Source of the DNA: Oscillospiraceae bacterium
GTDB lineage: Bacteria; Bacillota; Clostridia; Oscillospirales; Ruminococcaceae
Assembly (NCBI GenBank): GCA_009777635.1
Contig: WRLK01000028.1
Coordinates: 1-42,600 of the forward strand
Length of the DNA: 42,600 bases
Direction of reading: 5' to 3'
Under the pieces are notes generated by a model. The model had not been told where the DNA came from and did no database searches. It saw only the letters and a program-made list of their open reading frames with translations. Shown piece after piece: positions 41,587 through 42,600 of the stretch (positions are counted from its first letter, which is position 1; the number at the start of each line of letters is the position of its first letter). The position numbers and the translations under genes are program-made.

Positions 41587-42495
41587 ATGAAGAAACCTGT
41601 CCTCGTCGTCATGGCAGCCGGTCTTGGCAGCCGGTACGGCGGATTAAAGCAGATCGCCCCCGTCGACAAAAACGGCCATATTCTGATGGATTACGCAATC
41701 TATGACGCGAAACGCGCAGGCTTTGAGACGGTCGTGTGTGTTATCTCGCCCGAAATGGAGCGGGAGTTCATGGAAGTTGTCGGCAACCGTATCGGCGGCA
41801 TGATGGAGCTTCGTATCGCATTCCAGCGCCTTGACATGCTGCCACACGGATTCACGCCCCCAACCGGCAGGACAAAGCCGTGGGGCACGGCCCATGCGGT
41901 ATACAGCGCGAAGTCCCTTGTGGACGGCCCGTTTGCCACCATCAACGCGGACGATTACTACGGAGCCGAAGCGTTTTGCTCCATCTATGATTTTTTAACG
42001 CGCAAGCCTGACGCCCGGCGTCACGCGATGGTCGGCTATTTAATCGGGAATACCCTGACCGAGCACGGGCACGTGGCGCGCGGCGTCTGCAAAACAAACG
42101 GCGGGGAGCTTTTAGAAATCATCGAAAACACACATATCGAAAAGTGCGGCGATGGAGCCGTAAGCATACAAGGCGGCGATGAGCGTGTATTTTTGCCGAA
42201 AGACACCATCGTCTCGATGAACATGTGGGGATTCGCAAGGAGTATGATGGACGAAATCGAAGCGCGGTTCGCAGGCTTTTTAACGGAAAGCTTACCGGGA
42301 AATCCGCTTAAATGCGAATATTTCCTGCCGCTTGTCCCGAACGCGCTGCTGCGGGAGGGCAAGGTTAAAATCAGCGTGCTTGAGACTTCCGAGATATGGT
42401 ACGGCGTCACATACGCGCAGGATATGCCGGTTGTCCGCGAGGCTTTGGCAAAGATGCGCTTGGGCGGCAAATACCCCAGGGAGAATCATGCATGA
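41587..42495 (+). CDS. Sugar-1-phosphate nucleotidyltransferase
   Basis: 302 residues. It should transfer a nucleotide from NTP to a sugar 1-phosphate to make an NDP-sugar. The N-terminal signature is VVMAAGLGSRYGGLKQ, a variant of the GxGTRxxPxTK loop. KPWGTAHAVYSAK and the metal site NADDYYG follow. The C-terminus is short, without a left-handed helix repeat domain. RBS TGGAGGT. It overlaps the kinase gene by four bases. Next to a NahK-like kinase it could convert GlcNAc 1-phosphate or GalNAc 1-phosphate to the UDP-sugar, as in the lacto-N-biose pathway. The nucleotide and sugar are not readable from sequence. Confidence 0.85.
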   Translation: MKKPVLVVMAAGLGSRYGGLKQIAPVDKNGHILMDYAIYDAKRAGFETVVCVISPEMEREFMEVVGNRIGGMMELRIAFQRLDMLPHGFTPPTGRTKPWGTAHAVYSAKSLVDGPFATINADDYYGAEAFCSIYDFLTRKPDARRHAMVGYLIGNTLTEHGHVARGVCKTNGGELLEIIENTHIEKCGDGAVSIQGGDERVFLPKDTIVSMNMWGFARSMMDEIEARFAGFLTESLPGNPLKCEYFLPLVPNALLREGKVKISVLETSEIWYGVTYAQDMPVVREALAKMRLGGKYPRENHA

Positions 42496-42600
42496 TTGAA
42501 CAAGCATACGCGTTTGCGATAAACGGCGGGCCGATATTCTGTACGCGTTTCGGCAACGGCCATATAAACGACACCTACCTGCTGGTGGACGAAAGCGCCC
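42492..42600 (+). CDS. nahK: N-acetylhexosamine 1-kinase (NahK/LnpB-like), N-terminal part
   Basis: Only the first 36 codons lie in the window. ATG 42492 overlaps the previous stop by four bases (ATGA). The segment TRFGNGHINDTYLL matches the start of NahK and related aminoglycoside-phosphotransferase-fold kinases, where GNGHINDT is highly conserved. NahK phosphorylates GlcNAc or GalNAc at C1. Truncated by the right edge; identity rests on this motif and on the neighbouring nucleotidyltransferase. Confidence 0.72.
   Translation, partial: MIEQAYAFAINGGPIFCTRFGNGHINDTYLLVDESA

Noticed and set aside
41644-42470. Several minus-strand frames over the nucleotidyltransferase
   Set aside because: Shadows caused by GC-rich codon use; the plus-strand gene has clear catalytic motifs.
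1-42600. tRNA, rRNA and common riboswitches
   Set aside because: No cloverleaf, rRNA core or recognisable riboswitch consensus was found by reading the intergenic stretches.

Overview
The window looks like a chromosomal segment of an anaerobic Gram-positive bacterium of the class Clostridia, probably a gut or plant-fibre commensal. The evidence is the complete rnfCDGEAB operon in clostridial order, a YesM/YesN two-component pair, several CUT1 sugar ABC cassettes without their own ATPase, strong AGGAGG ribosome sites, and frequent GTG and TTG starts. Base composition is moderate to GC-rich over most genes, with a visibly AT-richer patch at about 9.0-10.7 kb. I infer the lineage from family content only.

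Region by region. (1) 1-237 is the 3' end of a group II intron: the maturase C-terminus, domain V and domain VI with a bulged branch-point A. (2) 577-2625 (minus) holds two molybdenum-cofactor accessory genes, an XdhC-type protein and a MoeA-like protein. (3) 2703-3836 is a glycerate kinase. (4) 4071-8923 is the rnf operon, encoding the ion-pumping ferredoxin:NAD+ oxidoreductase, closed by a clear terminator. (5) 9117-10626 is an AT-richer pair: an AraC/GyrI-like regulator and an unknown lipoprotein on the other strand.

(6) 10728-16757 (minus) is a glycoside cassette: binding protein, two permeases, a GH130 phosphorylase-like enzyme and a phosphohexomutase. Divergent from it is a YesM/YesN two-component system (17024-19997). 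The expected chemistry is uptake of a beta-mannoside, phosphorolysis to mannose 1-phosphate, and mutase conversion to the 6-phosphate. (7) 20185-36783 (minus) is a twelve-gene locus. From its 5' end it contains a D-lyxose/D-mannose isomerase, a GH2 beta-mannosidase, an ABC transporter, a SorC-family regulator, two zinc alcohol dehydrogenases, a DeoC-type aldolase, an FGGY kinase, a second GH2 beta-mannosidase and a GH42-like glycosidase. This suggests a beta-mannoside whose mannose goes through the isomerase, while the other half, perhaps a polyol or deoxy sugar, is oxidised, phosphorylated and cleaved by the dehydrogenase, kinase and aldolase module. That pairing is the most interesting possible new pathway here.

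(8) 37242-42600 (plus) is an AraC regulator, a third CUT1 transporter, a sugar nucleotidyltransferase and the start of an N-acetylhexosamine 1-kinase (NahK-like). This resembles lacto-N-biose/galacto-N-biose catabolism and runs off the right edge.

The non-coding sequence is informative. There are paired 16-bp palindromes in the 458-bp divergent control region at 36.8-37.2 kb, a 19-bp palindrome just after the SorC gene, a 28-bp palindrome before rnfC, a 12-bp direct repeat before the third transporter, and a stem-loop after the binding-protein gene in all three transporter cassettes.
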